DNA from: Lucifuga dentata
Taxonomy: Eukaryota; Chordata; Actinopteri; Ophidiiformes; Bythitidae
DNA: 64,000 bases
Direction of reading: 5' to 3'
Assembly: GCA_014773175.1 (NCBI GenBank)
Contig: VXCM01005543.1
Span: 1 to 64,000 of the forward strand
The position numbers were made by a program, and so were the translations under genes. Shown piece after piece: positions 14,506-45,913 of the stretch; within the stretch, counting starts at the first letter, position 1; every line of letters begins with the position of its first letter. Under the pieces are notes generated by a model. That model had not been told where the DNA came from, searched no databases, and saw nothing but the letters and a program-made list of their open reading frames with translations.

Positions 14506-14958
14506 GCGTGCTGAAACCAGCAGCATCAAACCGGAAGTGTGACTTTTAAAGTTCAACCTCAAAGCTGCTGACATGTTCACATGTATGTACAGCTGCTGCC
14601 TAAACATGTGCATGACTTCCTGCTCGAATTAAACAAAAAAAAAAAAGGGACTCCATCACGTGTTACGCTGTCACAGAGCTTTAACATGCAGCTATTTCCA
14701 CACACTCTCAGATGAAATCCATCATGGCGTCAGTTTGGCTGGGAACAAGAGGAGGGAGTCTAAATATTTTAAATATGTCGGCAGAATTTTGTTTCCTCGT
14801 TAAATCCATAACATTGATACAAACAGTGATACAAACAGAAAAGAATCATGTCCTCTGCATGTGAACAGCTTCTGCTCACAAAGCTGCTGGATTAAAAAAA
14901 ACCCAGAATCCTTAGATCCAAAGAGTCTTCAGAAGCTGAGCAGCCTGGAGGCGGAGCT

Positions 14959-36896
<21,938 letters not shown>

Positions 36897-37170
36897 CTTG
36901 GACAAAACTCTCAAAGGCCGTGATACGGAAATGACGTTAGGTGAAGTCGCTGCAAACCAAACGAGCCGCGTTCAAAAACACTGAGCTGCGTTCAAAAACA
37001 CCGAGCTGCTGACATGCTGTAGCGCCACCGTCAGGATGAGACTGGACCATTCTGCAACGTTTGGTTTTGAATGAGAATGTGAATGAGTTTGTCTCCGTGT
37101 CAGCCCTGTGATAGACTGGCAATCTGTCCAGGGTGTACCCCGCCTCTCGCCCTATGACCTCTGGGTAGGC

Positions 37171-37707
37171 TTTTTTTTTTTTTTTTTTNTTCAAGTACAA
37201 TCAACAAGGCACAACATTTTAACAACAGATCTTAATGGAGCAGGTACATTATAAAAAAAAAACTTAAGAAAAAAAGGAAAAATAAAGTAACAGTAAAAGA
37301 AAAAAAAGGAAAGGAAAATAAATTAAAGGCTAGGGTTTTTCTTTTAAATCATATTCTTCAATTTTATTTAAAAGTTGCAAGGCACTTTTTTTGCTATGAG
37401 TTTAAGAGCTTTTGTATAAAGAAGAAATTAATTATGAAAAACACAAAATCTAGGTTTCACCTTCATGTACTTTGACTTATGGATATAAAATTTTCCCAGA
37501 ATTACAATGTTATTAATGAGGAATTCATCTTTCTTATTGATCAGTGAAAGTCCAAATATAATATTTTCTTTTGTGAAGTCATGCAGATCAAAAATGTTTG
37601 GGTGAAGCCAGTCGTGTATATCCTGCCAAAGAGTTTTAGAACGTATGCATTCAAAAAATAAATGATCTGTGGTTTCACATTCATCACAAAATATACAGTT
37701 GTTTGTT
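37171..37707 (-). mobile_element. 5'-truncated L1-clade insertion
   Basis: Poly-T (poly-A of the minus strand, N at 37189) starts the insert, and the minus strand reads NCIFCDECETTDHLFFECIR and DFTKENIIFGLSLINKKDEF, the Cys/His C-terminal part of L1-like ORF2. Flanked by a 15/16-bp target duplication GACCTCTGGG(A)TAGGC (37156-37170, 37708-37723). Confidence 0.8.
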
Positions 37708-37729
37708 GACCTCTGGGATAGGCTCCAGC

Positions 37730-37779
37730 TCCCTTTTCTAAACCCGTTTGTCCCGGGACAAACGGGTTTAGAAAAGGGA
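37730..37779. repeat. Perfect 50-bp palindrome
   Basis: Two 25-bp arms meet at CCCGGG (37752-37757) with no loop; arm core CTAAACCCGTTTGTCCC. Sits between the LINE tail and its ATGG repeat. Confidence 0.9.
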
Positions 37780-37799
37780 TAGATGGATGGATGGTTTTT

Positions 37800-38468
37800 G
37801 ATGCTGTTCCGTTGATAGGGAGGGTAATTTGTCAAGATGTAAATAGAGAAAAATACATGTAAATGTCTCACAAAAAACAGGAAACACAAAATCCAAACAT
37901 TTGCCAACAGGTTTCGAGATAATTAGATTTAAAAAAAAAAAATTATGCTAACTGCTGGTCTACCACGTGTCCTTTTGGTAAAAGTTTATAAAGTCAAGAA
38001 CAAACGGTGAGTAATTTTTAAAGGTCTGAACAGTTGTTGTAGTGAGAAAATCATCTCCATGTCCTAATATACCGACTGGACTAATGTGAAAAATGTCATG
38101 AGGCTTGTTGAATGGAGAGACAATTTTAGTAAGCGAGAAAAAACAATAACCTCCCTGCCATTCAGATTTGTTAAGAACTGCTTTTTTTTTTTTTTTTTTA
38201 NTTTTTTTTTTTTTTTTTAGAACATTTGCCCTCTTCATTTTAGATCCCTCCCTCCCTCCGCATGTGTGTGTGTGTGTCTGTGTATAAATATATATGTGTG
38301 TGTTTGTGTGTTTATATGCAGGGGAAGGGATCTATATCTATATGCTCATGTATTTCTGAGGGACCTACATGTATATGCTGATATATTTCACTGTAAAGGG
38401 TCTCATGCCTCTGTATGTCGCTGCTTGTTGTGTAAGTGATAATGGAGCAAAAGTTATTCTTCTGCCTG

Positions 38469-38500
<32 letters not shown>

Positions 38501-39473
38501 GACTAAAGTTATAACAAGGCTGTAAGTCACTTAACCAGGACAAGACCACCTAAAGAGACCATTTATCCTTTTCTGTGCTTTTTCCAAAATGGAAAATATC
38601 GAAATATTTATTCCTAGATTCAAAACAAGAGTTGACAGCATTTGAAGACTGGAAACTGTGACCAGAAATTTTGAACAAATCACATTAAAAAAAAAAATCA
38701 CAAACACAATTACTGAAGAAAATATGACAAACACAACCCAGACATTGTCCAAAGCACCGATATGATTACTTTCATTCAAGACAAGTACAACAAGTTTTTC
38801 TATTAAAATGACCTCACACCTGTACTCTTATTAATACAGCCTTCATTAAGAAAAGATGAAACCCTTCAGAAAGGTTTGCCACATCCTGACAGAAAAGCTT
38901 ATGACTCATTTCTCTAAAAACTTCACAATCTCTCTATTCCCAAAAACGTCTGGCTGGTGATACATTTACGCCATGAAAATGTGTCCAATCACTTGTTAAT
39001 AAATCCAAGAATGCACTTAAACATTGGAATGTATATACAACGCTTCAACGTCTGACATAAAATTCATCTTCTGAGCTGATTCACAAACTAGGTGTCAGTA
39101 AAGGAACAAAACTGGTGCACAATGAGAGTATTACCTCAAAGTCTTCCTCTAGCAGCATTCCCCTGTGAGAGGACCTTAAACCTGCTACTTTCTCCCAGCT
39201 CAGCGCTCACATTTGTGGGAGGAAATCATCTCAAAGTGCCCATGAATTATAGCTTGACATTAAACAATATATTACTGCAAGATATCTAATCTGAAAACTT
39301 AAGAAAGCAGCAGAATCATCAACAAAGCCATTTGATGTTAGGTGAAATTACACTTAAATTTTTTTAATTACCCTTGCAAAATGTATTTTTAAGACTCCAA
39401 ACAGAAACAGAGCAACTTCCCATAAAGACAGAATGAGGGGAAACGACAGAAAGCTTCGGATGACTGACAGCCT
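37800..39473. other. tmbim4 downstream region
   Basis: Poly-T runs at 38181-38218 (N at 38201) and 38471-38500, a TG tract near 38262-38312, no recognisable exon. The right part is probably the tmbim4 3' UTR. Confidence 0.5.
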
Positions 39474-39680
39474 TCAGTGCTTCTTCATGGAGTCCAGGAC
39501 ACGCAGGATGTGCAGGAAGAGGTTGACGATGTCCAGGTAGAGGTTGATGGAAGCCAGGATGTGCTCCTCAGGGGAGAGCTGCTTCATCAGCAGGTGGGTG
39601 TCGTAGATGATGAAGCCACAGAAGACCAGCGCGCCGGCTCCAGCCAGAAGCAGCTCTGTGCTGTCGCTACGGAAGAAGAG
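39474..39680 (-). CDS. tmbim4: tmbim4 exon 7, C-terminus
   Basis: Last exon with the GFIIYDTH signature and [11 protein letters not shown] end; TGA at 39474-39476. A candidate poly(A) signal (TTTATT on plus) lies near 38607, about 870 nt downstream; unproven. Confidence 0.95.
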   Translation of the reverse strand, partial: LFFRSDSTELLLAGAGALVFCGFIIYDTHLLMKQLSPEEHILASINLYLDIVNLFLHILRVLDSMKKH

Positions 39681-40320
39681 CTGCAGAGACAATGGAGTGA
39701 ATGAAAAGCATTGGTTAGTGCTGCTGGTAGCACTGCTTATAGCGCTATAGCCCACTGATACAGCTCTGCAGGGTTACATTCAGGTAACAATATGGCTGGC
39801 ACACCATGTCCATGTTAGAATTCTAAGTGAAGGCTCAGAGCTGGAAGCTTGCTGGTTTCAGCATTATTCACCTGAAACCATCAGATACCGCTCCATGTGT
39901 TCAGATACAAAGAGTTTTCATCTCACTCATGCTTTACTCACAAAATGAACTGAAAACTTACCATGAACTCCAGTATTTTTCCTGATTTACTACTTTTGTC
40001 TCTGTACAGTCATAAAAAGACATACAACTCAAGATAGCCACTAAACAATAAGACATTTTGAAACTGAACAGACATGTCTGCTTTAATTTGCATCTAGCTT
40101 CAATTCATGTCACCACAACATTTTGGTCCATTTTGTACAAAGCAGCTGGAGGCTAGAGTAAAAAAAAAAAAAAAAAAAAGTCTGTGTCTGTGATGAACTC
40201 ACCCTCATGAAGCTTGCGATGATGAGGATCCACAGGCAGGCAAACAGTCTGGAAGTTACAAAGAGCAAAAACCAGTGAAGTCTGATATACTTACACTGCA
40301 GTCTTCATGCCCAATTTGTG

Positions 40321-40382
<62 letters not shown>

Positions 40383-43300
40383 NTGTGTGTGTGCAGACAG
40401 CCTCACCCTGCTCCCAGCCTGCTGAAGTCCCTGTTGGACTGGAAGGTGTAGGCTGTCAGCCCCACAAACACAGCACAGGTGAGGTAGAAGGCCTGAAGTA
40501 CAGTGGAGTATTCATAGAAGGTCACTGTGGAGAAAAACGCTGGAATCAGCACCGCCTGTCAACAGGATGAATCTGAACGACTCCTCCAGAAAAACACTTA
40601 CATGCTGTTGCCACGGAAACTGCTTCCAGCAGAGTCTGCAACACAACACAAAACCAGTCAGCAGAATAACACACTAACCAGCTAGGATCTACTTTATATT
40701 TATCGCAACTAGCAAGCTAATCTTATTATTTCACTCTAATTAGGAAGAAACTGATACCATTGGCCAGTGAAGACAAAAAATATCATAATTTACAAAGCTT
40801 GGAGGGAATTAATACAAATCATGGTAACTACACAGCATTATACAAAATAAGTAACACAACAACTGAAGCTCATTCAAGTTTCTCTTTTGTCTCTCTCTCT
40901 CTCTCTCTTGTTTATGAAGGGAACATAGTTGTGTGACACGATCTGCCCTTATCGACAGGTTAAATCTGGTTGCTGTGTTGCATGTGGAGTGCAGAGCTGA
41001 TTTAAGTTTGTTTAAAGCTGCTGAACTCAGCGTATGTGTCAGGTAAGATAAAATACAAACCCTAAAGAGACACAGAGAAGTTTCCCCTGATCTCCTCCCA
41101 CCTCACCCCAACCCTAAATCTAACCCTAACCCTACATCTAAGCCTAAATCTACACCTAAACCTAAGCCTGCTGCCTAACCCCGGCCTTCCCGTGTCTGCA
41201 GCAACATGTCACCACTCTGACATTTACTACATGCAGAAACTAAATCTGTGACAAACACTGATCTCCGCCCGTGTAGACACTTACAGAATGTTTTCATTTA
41301 ATAAGCACATGTTAATAAATGTGTGAATGCTAAGTTCCATTTTCAGCACCTCCCGCACTTTTGATGGATTGCTTGAACACAGAACGTCTTGTGATCAGAA
41401 TGAAGTCCAACCTGCCAGACCACATACGGATATGGTCTGACTCATTATTATATGATCTTGTTGTGCCTTCACCTGAACATGCACAATTAATACAAAAAAA
41501 TGACCAAACTGAAAGTGACCCTAGGGTAGTCGTATCCTATCCTAATGGACCTGACGATAATTGGCCCGATCCACAGACAGACCCAAACGGAGAGGAAACA
41601 GTGATCCGCCAATCAACCAGCAGCTTTCCTTTCAACTTGTTCCTATTGTTGGCAAAAACCCCATAAATTGGCATAAATCCCTCAAAAGAGAAAGACAGAA
41701 AGCTTACAAATACGAGCAGCAGGTACAGGTTGACTGGATGCTGGCGTCTGTAGACAGCCAAGGCCAGGAGCAGAACCAGAGAGCCCAGCGCCGAAACCAA
41801 AACCACTGCAGGACTGAGGACAGAAAACCAGCCCATAGTCACATGATACCACCAAGATACCATACATATACCGGTATTCTGCTTTCATTTGATCCCTGTA
41901 GGTAAAATGGGTCATTGCAGAATTTAAAAAATGAAAAACAGCAACATGTTATAAGTAATAACTAGAGCAAATACGATCATATAAACAACAATTTCAGTGT
42001 GTGTGAATGCATGCTTATGTATGTACATTTGTGTCTGTGCACCTACACGTGGCCCTTGTTCACAAGAGGCCACTGTGCGTAGGGGGCCCGTTACCTGGCA
42101 TGGATGAAGTCTTTGATGGTGGGAGACAACATGCACAGGGCGGAGGTGACTGTGGTGATGACGATCTGCACCGTCAGGAGGCTGTACACCTTCCGCAGGA
42201 AAGCTGTGGAGACAAACCACCGCCACACATGACCCACATCCAACACCTGATGCTGTCATAAATTCTCTTTAAAGGATCATACCACCCATTTTGCACGTTT
42301 GAGCCTAATATTTTCAATTTTCATACATGTTACGTTACTGACAATCATTTCCCAGAGGATAAAATCATATTTTAGTTTTCCTGATATTTTGCAAAATCTC
42401 TTAATCTTTCAAAATCAAATATTCAAGCGATGCACCCACCTTAAAAATCCATGTTTCTCCTGCTAATAGTTACACAGCCTTATGAAGTCACGGTCCTTTA
42501 AATTTTTCCATAAACGCAGGTCTTCTTTTGGGACTATATTCCCCGGTGGAGGCATACATTCACTCCACGCTTTTTATTGCGCTTAAACACTAAAATTAAG
42601 TAACTTCTAAAAAAAAACAACCCTGAATACACGTCTTGTTGGTGATGATGGATTACCTATCCCAAGAACATTTCAAGTATCAACAAGTTGATTTTAATAG
42701 CAGAATGAACTGAAACCAATGGAGGTCTGGAAGGTAGGAAAAACATTTTTAATTCACCGTTCCAGTAGTATGCTTTGGGAACGTAACATGTATGAAAATT
42801 AAATACATTACACTCAAACACGCAAATGGTATGGTCCTTTAAGACAGGATTCTCCTGTGTAAGGGCTTTTTCATCCTGTGGAATAAAATCATTTTTCATT
42901 GAATTTGCCTTCCATTTTCCACATAAAAGCTTCCCTGTATTAATTTCTGCATGAGACCTATAAGCAAACAAAAGGTTAGCACTGGATTCGCTGTTGTTTT
43001 ATTAATGCTTACTGTTAGCTATTTTAGTTAGTAGGTTAGTACTAGCTAACAACGCACAGCGTCGCTGTAGCTATTAGCTAGCCTGTTAAGGTTTAACTGT
43101 ACGACTGTTTTTTTTATTTTAAATCATTTGTCCATTTTCTAACCAGCCACCCAGCTAAGATTGTTTTGTAGTTGTTTCTGTTTGAAATGCGTGTTTAGTT
43201 ATGACGGCATGAAAAAAAAAAAAATAACAAAAACAGCGGTGATAAGTTATATATGCACAGCCATTAGCAGAGTTAGCTAAGCTAGCAGAGAGTAAACCGC

Positions 43301-43413
43301 AGTCAGATCCGTCCTGACTCACCCATCCGGATCTGGACGCTGGCTGTAGCAACATTGGTGCCATAGTTAAAATCATCTTCCACAGAAGATCTTGGATATT
43401 TTTCACTGCTCAT
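39474..43413 (-). CDS. tmbim4: TMBIM4 / Lifeguard-4, complete, seven exons
   Basis: Multi-pass Golgi/ER protein of the transmembrane BAX-inhibitor-motif family; members act as calcium leak/anti-apoptotic factors. Exons: 43413-43323, 42203-42095, 41813-41708, 40635-40602, 40524-40407, 40248-40203, 39680-39474. The joined length is 711 nt, 236 residues, close to the human 238. The N-terminus reads [18 protein letters not shown]. Hydrophobic helices follow ([19 protein letters not shown] in exon 3, [14 protein letters not shown] in exon 6). The C-terminal signature [18 protein letters not shown] with the helix [14 protein letters not shown] is diagnostic of this family. All splice sites are GT-AG and phases close. 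Introns carry a complete MITE, a long TG tract, telomere-like repeats and an unexplained open frame. Neighbour of irak3 in mammals as well, which supports orthology. Confidence 0.95.
40203..40248 (-). CDS. tmbim4: tmbim4 exon 6
   Basis: Reads [15 protein letters not shown], one membrane helix; phase 2 in, 0 out. Confidence 0.9.
40316..40394 (+). repeat. (TG)n microsatellite with N 40383
   Basis: Pure TG tract in tmbim4 intron 5, broken by one N; true length is uncertain. Confidence 0.95.
40407..40524 (-). CDS. tmbim4: tmbim4 exon 5
   Basis: Reads [22 protein letters not shown]4 region; the donor sits 13 bp from the (TG)n tract and a single-N gap at 40383. Confidence 0.92.
40602..40635 (-). 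CDS. tmbim4: tmbim4 exon 4 (34 nt)
   Basis: Reads [11 protein letters not shown]; the tiny exon is needed for phase and continuity of TM3. Confidence 0.88.
41104..41170 (+). repeat. Degenerate telomere-like CCCTAA repeat
   Basis: Runs of CCCTAAATCTAACCCTAACC type drifting to CCTAAGCC, in tmbim4 intron 3. Confidence 0.7.
41361..41666 (+). other. Unexplained 101-codon open frame in tmbim4 intron
   Basis: Starts [20 protein letters not shown]; acidic and proline-rich ([16 protein letters not shown]), no transmembrane or zinc motif. It lies antisense to tmbim4 in intron 3, just beside exon 3. I do not recognise it; it could be a retroelement or transposon fragment or chance. Confidence 0.3.
41708..41813 (-). 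CDS. tmbim4: tmbim4 exon 3: TM2
   Basis: Helix followed by [14 protein letters not shown], the conserved loop and start of TM3; GTAAGC donor. Confidence 0.92.
42095..42203 (-). CDS. tmbim4: tmbim4 exon 2: TM1
   Basis: Reads [20 protein letters not shown], the conserved LRKVY motif and first membrane helix. Confidence 0.94.
42269..42842 (+). mobile_element. TTAAAGG MITE, full length
   Basis: TTAAAGGATCATACC to GGTATGGTCCTTTAA, about 574 bp with TTAA at both ends, in tmbim4 intron 1. Confidence 0.92.
43323..43413 (-). CDS. tmbim4: tmbim4 exon 1
   Basis: ATG at 43413; N-terminal cytosolic segment ending [13 protein letters not shown] donor. Confidence 0.92.
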
Positions 43414-45696
43414 CGTGTTAAAGAACAGCTGATATGAAGGAGGAAGAAATGGCTTTTCCAGTTTCCCTCTACGTCATCGATGACACCTATGACGATGTTT
43501 AATAAAATATGAATTTAATCCTTATCATGAGCTTAACTCCCTCTCTTTAGCAATGGGACAATAAAAAAAAAAAAAAACCTGAATGTATGTGCTTATCTTT
43601 ATCTTCAATAAAATGCCTAATGTTTTTCCATAAAAGCGTTATTTTCTAAAAATGCGATTCCATAAAACTACCACAAGATGTCGGCAATGATCTTTCAATA
43701 AAATCATCCAAACGTTTTAATCCTGTCTGAGAAGGTGTACGCGTTTTTACAGGACTAACAGTGTAATACCGGGGTCTCAAAGGTAAAGTACCGGAGAAAA
43801 AAAAAAAATAAATTCCATGCAACTGTAACGGAGTTAAAAAAATATATACTTAGCTGCATCTGACCGAATCACAAGTGTGACCAAGCGAGTCAACAAACCT
43901 GAAGATGAGCCGACTTTTAATGTTCACAATTTTTTATTCCTTGTTTGCTTGTTTTTCATATTTCAAGTATAATAAAAAATATATATATATATGTATTTTG
44001 AGGGGAAAAATAAATTGAAAACTCATGCTGAACATAATGATGAATATGGAAAGCCAAACATGCCAAAATTAATTATATAAAATCGATATTATGACATAAT
44101 ATAACTCTATGCAAAAACACTATTTAATTATGAAGTAATTTCCATAAATCTTTATCATGTAATCTTATTCAAATAACACTTTTATTTCATAATGCCCCAT
44201 TTTCAAATCTCTTTCATTTTACAACACCGTTTATCATGTGACATTTCATGACGAGGACCAGTGGGCGTGGCCTTACGCTGATCGGTTGTTCCGAGTTCCT
44301 AGCTGAAGGCAGACAAACGCAACTGTAAGTCGAAACTTTCTACTATAACTATTAAACTGTCACTAAAGTAAGTTTTGAGGTTTTTTTCATGTGAGAAAGT
44401 AGCTGCTTATAATTAGAATATCTGGTCGACTGATTAAAATAATGCTGAANTCATGTGAGAAAGTAGCTGCTTATAATTAGAATATCTGGTCGACTGATTA
44501 AAATAATGCTGAATTATTTAAAAAGCAGCGTTTTGGTTATTATAGCAGCAGCTCTGACGTCTGTGTGATGTTTAAGCTAGAACTCCTTTAGCAAGATAAA
44601 CTTGGTTAACTTGGGGATGTCTGACGAAACTAGCTGCAACTCTCAGTCGGACATTTGGTTTCACTTTGCAGCAGAGAAAGTGGAAAATTTAGACTTGTTG
44701 CCTCGCAGCGATGTCTCCCAGATAAATACAATAATACATAAGAAAGGTATAATTTGCTCGGAGTCCGGAGACAGTTGTGGCTCGGTCCGGATCTGGCCGG
44801 ACTTTGAGGATGACTTATGTATATTATCACCAACAATCACAAAATTAGGTCAAACAACATGTCTGTGCAATCTAATTGATCACTAATTAGACATTATGGT
44901 AGAGCAGCCATTCATAAACTATAAAGATACTTAACTTCTAATAATATGCAAAAATCATGGAGTGCTTAACTAAATAATTAATTTCTGGAGTGGCTTCAGA
45001 GGGCAGAAAGTAAAGATTCTTCCTTTGTAAAGCCCTAACAGGAGGAGCTGAAGCAGTTTTAAAAAGAAAGTAAGGACAGAATGAAGGAAAAGTGAAACAG
45101 AGACAGAAAGAAAATGACAGAAACAAGTAAGAAATATACATAAATAAATAAAAGACCGCATAAAGGTTAGATGGAAGAAGGAGTACGTAAAAGTTTTAAT
45201 TCATCTCATGAAGGTTACAGTTAATTTGTCTCATTGAATTTAAATTAAACATGAACTTTCCATCTGTCAAAGAACAAAAGAGGACTGAGCCGTGTCTTAT
45301 TACAAGCTGCAGCTACAGATATTAGATTCCTTTTTTTTGTCCACACCTTTTGCATACATGGTACTGAGCTCCAACAATACATGTCTGCCTTGTTTCGACT
45401 TTTTTTCCAGCTTTAGTCACGTGACACATGCTGCTTTGACACACAACATCTTCTTCCAAACTGTATGGTCCACATACCTTTTGTGATGTTACCTGGATTT
45501 GAGTTGGGTTCGTTTATAATGAACTAACAGAGAAGATAAATCAGTGATCTGTAAAGTGAAGACGAGAGAAATGTTCTCCAATACAACAAATCAAGCTGCC
45601 AGTTTATGTCTAATGATTTCTTCTGCTGAACAAAATGATATCTTGTCATCTTGACATGTCGTCTAAAGCTGGTGTTTGTGTGAAATAAAGCATGTG
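43414..45696. other. tmbim4-b2m intergenic region
   Basis: Contains the tmbim4 promoter side, an AT-rich stretch (43970-44200), a 63-bp contig-overlap duplication around N 44450, and the tract 44607-44810 related to the fold-back element centre. A GT donor-like site follows GACAAACGCAACT at about 44325; no supporting exon chain. Confidence 0.45.
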
Positions 45697-45913
45697 TAAC
45701 GTCACGGTGTTTTTGAAGGAGAGTCTTCGGGACTTTCCTCTACAAACCTGTCCACTGGTTTTACAGCTAGCAACAGTGTAAAAGAAATAACTGATTGGCT
45801 GCGAGGGCGTTGGGCGGTCCTTCAGCGTGTCTTTATGAGTCTGCTCTCTAACTTTCGCTTCAGATCACCAGCTGCATCAGTTCCGCGTCGTACTGCGTCT
45901 CTCAGGCTACAAA
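45697..45913 (+). promoter_or_regulatory. b2m copy 1 promoter: kappa-B, X box, Y box
   Basis: Seen directly: GGGACTTTCC at 45729-45738, a canonical NF-kappa-B decamer; CTAGCAACAG at 45767-45776, matching the RFX X1 core; CTGATTGGCT at 45791-45800, matching the NF-Y Y box; a degenerate ISRE-like ACTTTCGCTTC at 45851-45861. Known: mammalian class I and B2M promoters use kappa-B, ISRE and an S-X-Y module driven by RFX/NF-Y/NLRC5. The X-to-Y offset here (24 bp) looks about one helical turn shorter than mammalian class II examples I remember. Confidence 0.7.

Larger units (their letters stand above)
1..14958. other. Gene-free flank downstream of lemd3
   Basis: I find no exon chain here. Open frames are short and lack splice signals or family motifs. 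Content: (CA)n at 1-42, (ATG)n at 904-928, two hAT-type elements, MITE relics, minisatellites (4522-4733, 9042-9650, 10625-10935), a degenerate TCCATATATTCA-type repeat (9895-10090), a palindromic GTACTGTA block (11955-12012) and TG-rich DNA (14357-14505). The part nearest 14958 may contain the lemd3 3' UTR. Confidence 0.6.
37083..37800 (+). mobile_element. LINE/SINE 3' tail interrupted by a LINE-1-like insertion
   Basis: GTGTCAGCCCTGTGATAGAC, CCAGGGTGTACCCCGCCTCT and later GGGATAGGCTCCAGCTCCC and GGATAGATGGATGGATGG are the widely shared 3' end of a fish LINE/SINE. It is split at GACCTCTGGGTAGGC. Confidence 0.75.

Noticed and set aside
44280..44330. Possible upstream first exon with donor-like GTAAGT
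   Set aside because: No matching acceptor or coding continuation identified; kept only as a remark.
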